In this document: piece by piece, positions 5,380-6,407 of the stretch
Numbering within the stretch: position 1 is the first letter of the stretch
Layout: each line of letters starts with the position of its first letter
Origin: Acidobacteriota bacterium
GTDB taxonomy: Bacteria; Acidobacteriota; Vicinamibacteria; Vicinamibacterales; JAFNAJ01
Direction of reading: 5' to 3'
DNA length: 6,407 bases
NCBI GenBank assembly: GCA_017860085.1
Contig: JAFNAJ010000157.1
Location: 1 to 6,407 of the forward strand
Notes under the pieces: generated by a model
The model's database searches: none
The model's input: the letters and a program-made list of their open reading frames with translations, nothing else
Told to the model about the DNA's origin: nothing
Translations under genes and position numbers: made by a program

Positions 5380-6407
5380 CCACGCGAGTCGCCCACCAGG
5401 TGCTGGCGACCCTCGGTTATGGGGATGCCATCGGGCACGAGGTGCTCGGGATCCAGCGCGTCCTGCGCGAGGCGGGATTCCGCTCCGACGTGTTCGTCGA
5501 GACCGCGGACCCCCGCCTCGAGCACCTCACGCGCGACTTCCGCGAACTGCCCGACGACAGCCACCCGGATCATCTCCTCGTGCACCACTTCTCGCTCGGG
5601 TCGAAGGCCTCTCGCGTGGCCTTTGCGCTTCCGGATCGGATGGTGCTCATCTACCACAACATCACGCCGCCCGAGTACTTCGTCGGGGTCAACAAGCACC
5701 TGGTGGAGCAGTGCTACAAGGGGCGCCGGGAGCTCGGCGCGTACACGCGGCGCGTGATGATGGCGCTCGGCGACTCTGATTACAACCGCCAGGAACTCGA
5801 GCACCTCGGCTTCCCGGCGACGGGCGTGCTGCCCGTGGTGCCGAGCTTCGCGCACCTGGACGTGACACCCGACGCCAGGCTCGCCCAGGAATTCGACGAC
5901 GAGTGGACGAACGTGCTCTTCGTGGGGCGGGTCATCCCGAACAAGAAGTTCGACGACGTGATCCGCTTCTTCCACGTCTACAAGCGCGACTACAACCCCA
6001 GGTCACGCCTCCTGCTCGTGGGAGCCCACAGCGGCTTCGAGCGATACCTCGTGATGCTTCACCACCTGGTCGCGAAGCTCGGAGTCCCCGACGTGCACTT
6101 TCTCGGGCACGTGTCGAACGAGCAGCTCACGGCCCTGTACGAGGCCGCCGACCTCTTCCTGTGTGCGAGCGAGCACGAGGGGTTCTGCGTGCCTCTGGTC
6201 GAGGCCTTCTACAAGGACGTTCCGGTGATCGCCTACGCGGCAACCGCGGTGCCCGCGACGCTCGACGGCGCCGGCGTGCTCTACGCGGACAAGGACCAGG
6301 ACTACGTGGCGGCGCTGATGGACGGCGTCGTGTCGAATGCCCGCTTGCGTGACGCGATCATCGAGGGACAGCGCCAGGCGCTGGCCCGGCTTCTGGATCG
6401 GGATTTC
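5376..6407 (+). CDS. GT-B glycosyltransferase, family 4-like, C-terminus cut by window edge
   Basis: A second group 1-type glycosyltransferase; 344 codons are present and the frame is open to the right edge. The N-terminal region has RVAHQVLATLGYGDAIGHEV (4-23) and GIQRVLREAGF (25-35), a glycine-rich loop typical of the acceptor domain. The donor domain begins at VLFVGRVIPNKKFDDVI (180-196), includes LLLVGAHSG (212-220) and VHFLGHVSNEQL (240-251), and has E-x7-E at E268 and E276 in HEGFCVPLVEAF. The missing part should be only the last helices. The ATG at 5376 overlaps the preceding stop as ATGA, with no clear Shine-Dalgarno, so translation is probably coupled to the upstream glycosyltransferase. 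It differs clearly from that neighbour in sequence, so the two are likely to add different sugars or linkages rather than being a recent duplication. Confidence 0.92.
   Translation, partial: MTTRVAHQVLATLGYGDAIGHEVLGIQRVLREAGFRSDVFVETADPRLEHLTRDFRELPDDSHPDHLLVHHFSLGSKASRVAFALPDRMVLIYHNITPPEYFVGVNKHLVEQCYKGRRELGAYTRRVMMALGDSDYNRQELEHLGFPATGVLPVVPSFAHLDVTPDARLAQEFDDEWTNVLFVGRVIPNKKFDDVIRFFHVYKRDYNPRSRLLLVGAHSGFERYLVMLHHLVAKLGVPDVHFLGHVSNEQLTALYEAADLFLCASEHEGFCVPLVEAFYKDVPVIAYAATAVPATLDGAGVLYADKDQDYVAALMDGVVSNARLRDAIIEGQRQALARLLDRDF

Noticed and set aside
5355..5975. Minus-strand open frame of 206 codons
   Set aside because: It is antisense to the second glycosyltransferase, whose motifs are complete on the plus strand.

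Overview
The window is GC-rich bacterial chromosome, densely coding, with Shine-Dalgarno starts, short gene gaps and one ATGA stop/start overlap. The S21 sequence, the CxxC-x17-CxxC zinc-ribbon protein, a GGTTCC-type microrepeat and the glycan genes together suggest an Acidobacteriota-like genome, perhaps Vicinamibacteria. That placement is inferred from general resemblance, not from a marker search. No mobile element, CRISPR array, tRNA or rRNA is visible.

Layout: (1) 1-1063, minus strand: purD (phosphoribosylamine-glycine ligase), cut by the left edge. (2) 1064-1215: divergent intergenic region with a good sigma70-type promoter and a structured leader for the next gene. (3) 1216-1746, plus strand: rpsU (ribosomal protein S21) followed 12 nt later by a small protein with two zinc-binding modules. 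(4) 1747-1880: intergenic region with a promoter candidate whose -35 and -10 lie in the two arms of a perfect 8-bp dyad. (5) 1881-6407, plus strand: a tight run of five genes. These are a STAS-domain anti-sigma-factor-antagonist-like protein, a UbiA-family membrane enzyme resembling decaprenyl-phosphate phosphoribosyltransferase, an unrecognised coiled-coil protein with a ten-arginine tract, and two GT-B (family 4-like) glycosyltransferases. The last gene runs off the right edge.

The left part is housekeeping (purine synthesis, translation). The right part looks like the start of a surface-glycan operon. In that reading the UbiA-like enzyme makes a polyprenyl-phosphate pentose carrier from PRPP, the glycosyltransferases assemble a glycan, the coiled-coil protein may scaffold at the membrane, and the STAS protein at the head may provide phosphorylation-dependent regulation. 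The functional links are inferred from gene order and spacing. The most unusual items are the DPPR-synthase-like enzyme in a glycan operon, the Arg10 coiled-coil protein, the promoter dyad, and a 13-bp GC hairpin just inside the UbiA-family gene.
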